A stretch of DNA of 6,225 nucleotides, taken from positions 1-6,225 of the forward strand of contig JAQUTB010000111.1 of the NCBI GenBank assembly GCA_028709985.1. Reading direction: 5' to 3'. Numbering within the stretch: the first letter of the stretch is position 1; every line of letters begins with the position of its first letter. Shown here piece after piece: positions 6,213-6,225 of the stretch. The notes under the pieces were generated by a model. It ran no database searches. It was given only the letters and a program-made list of their open reading frames with translations, and had not been told where the DNA came from. The stretch is from Dethiosulfovibrio sp. Its GTDB lineage: Bacteria > Synergistota > Synergistia > Synergistales > Dethiosulfovibrionaceae. A program made the translations under genes and the position numbers.

Positions 6213-6225
6213 AGATCGGAAGAGC
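6213..6225 (+). other. Illumina adapter remnant at the contig end (sequencing artefact)
   Basis: The final 13 bases, AGATCGGAAGAGC, are identical to the common start of the Illumina TruSeq adapters read 3' of an insert. The position, flush with the contig end and in the correct read-through orientation, makes chance very unlikely. These bases should be trimmed. They keep the flagellin frame open on the - strand, so automatic annotation would add about four false residues (LFRS) to the partial protein. Confidence 0.95.

Noticed and set aside
5668..6213. 181-codon open frame on the + strand at the right end
   Set aside because: Antisense shadow of the flagellin gene; low-complexity Ser/Ile/Met-rich translation and no ribosome site.
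1..6225. CRISPR arrays, tRNA or rRNA genes, insertion sequences
   Set aside because: No regularly spaced direct repeats, no cloverleaf-like or rRNA-like segments and no transposase motifs were seen.

Overview
The window is about 6.2 kb of roughly 50-55% GC bacterial DNA, densely packed and rich in AGG and ATA codons. It carries a flagellin and a periplasmic adaptor of the HlyD type, so a motile, diderm bacterium is likely. Codon use and gene style remind me of Synergistota (Dethiosulfovibrio-like), but this is an impression and not a database result. The last 13 bases are an exact match to the common Illumina adapter core, so the window is the end of an assembled contig and the biological sequence stops near 6212.

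Region 1 (1-3706, + strand) is a tight three-gene cassette. It encodes a membrane-anchored HlyD/Alg44-like periplasmic adaptor (5' end cut off), a cytoplasmic regulator, and a processive family 2 glycosyltransferase with all its catalytic motifs. The regulator has a pseudo-receiver-like N-terminus, six CxxC pairs that look like the TackOD1 zinc-binding domain, and a degenerate GGDEF domain. The genes are separated by 11 bp or overlap by 1 base, so they are almost certainly co-transcribed. The most interesting point is in the regulator: the GGDEF active site reads GTGLL and should be dead, but an RxxD inhibitory-site motif (RSTD) is kept exactly five residues upstream. The cassette therefore looks like a c-di-GMP-gated exopolysaccharide synthase and secretion system in which the synthase lacks its own PilZ domain and the sensor is a separate zinc-ribbon/pseudo-GGDEF protein, by analogy with PelD.

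Region 2 (3738-4523, + strand) lies only 31 bp downstream and encodes a NYN-domain putative RNase with a C-terminal OST-HTH/LOTUS domain and a very basic tail. It may be read through from the cassette. Region 3 (4524-4653) is a 130-bp intergenic leader with an A+T-rich start, a weak possible promoter, several small hairpins and a perfect 16-bp palindrome. Region 4 (4654-5538, + strand) is a fumarylacetoacetate hydrolase (FAH) family enzyme with a TTG start.

Region 5 is a strong bidirectional terminator (about 5537-5581) shared by the FAH gene and a convergent flagellin gene on the - strand, of which only the C-terminal 210 residues are present before the contig ends. Having a flagellin near a likely c-di-GMP-controlled polysaccharide cassette fits a motile-to-sessile theme, but the genes are in separate, convergent transcription units.
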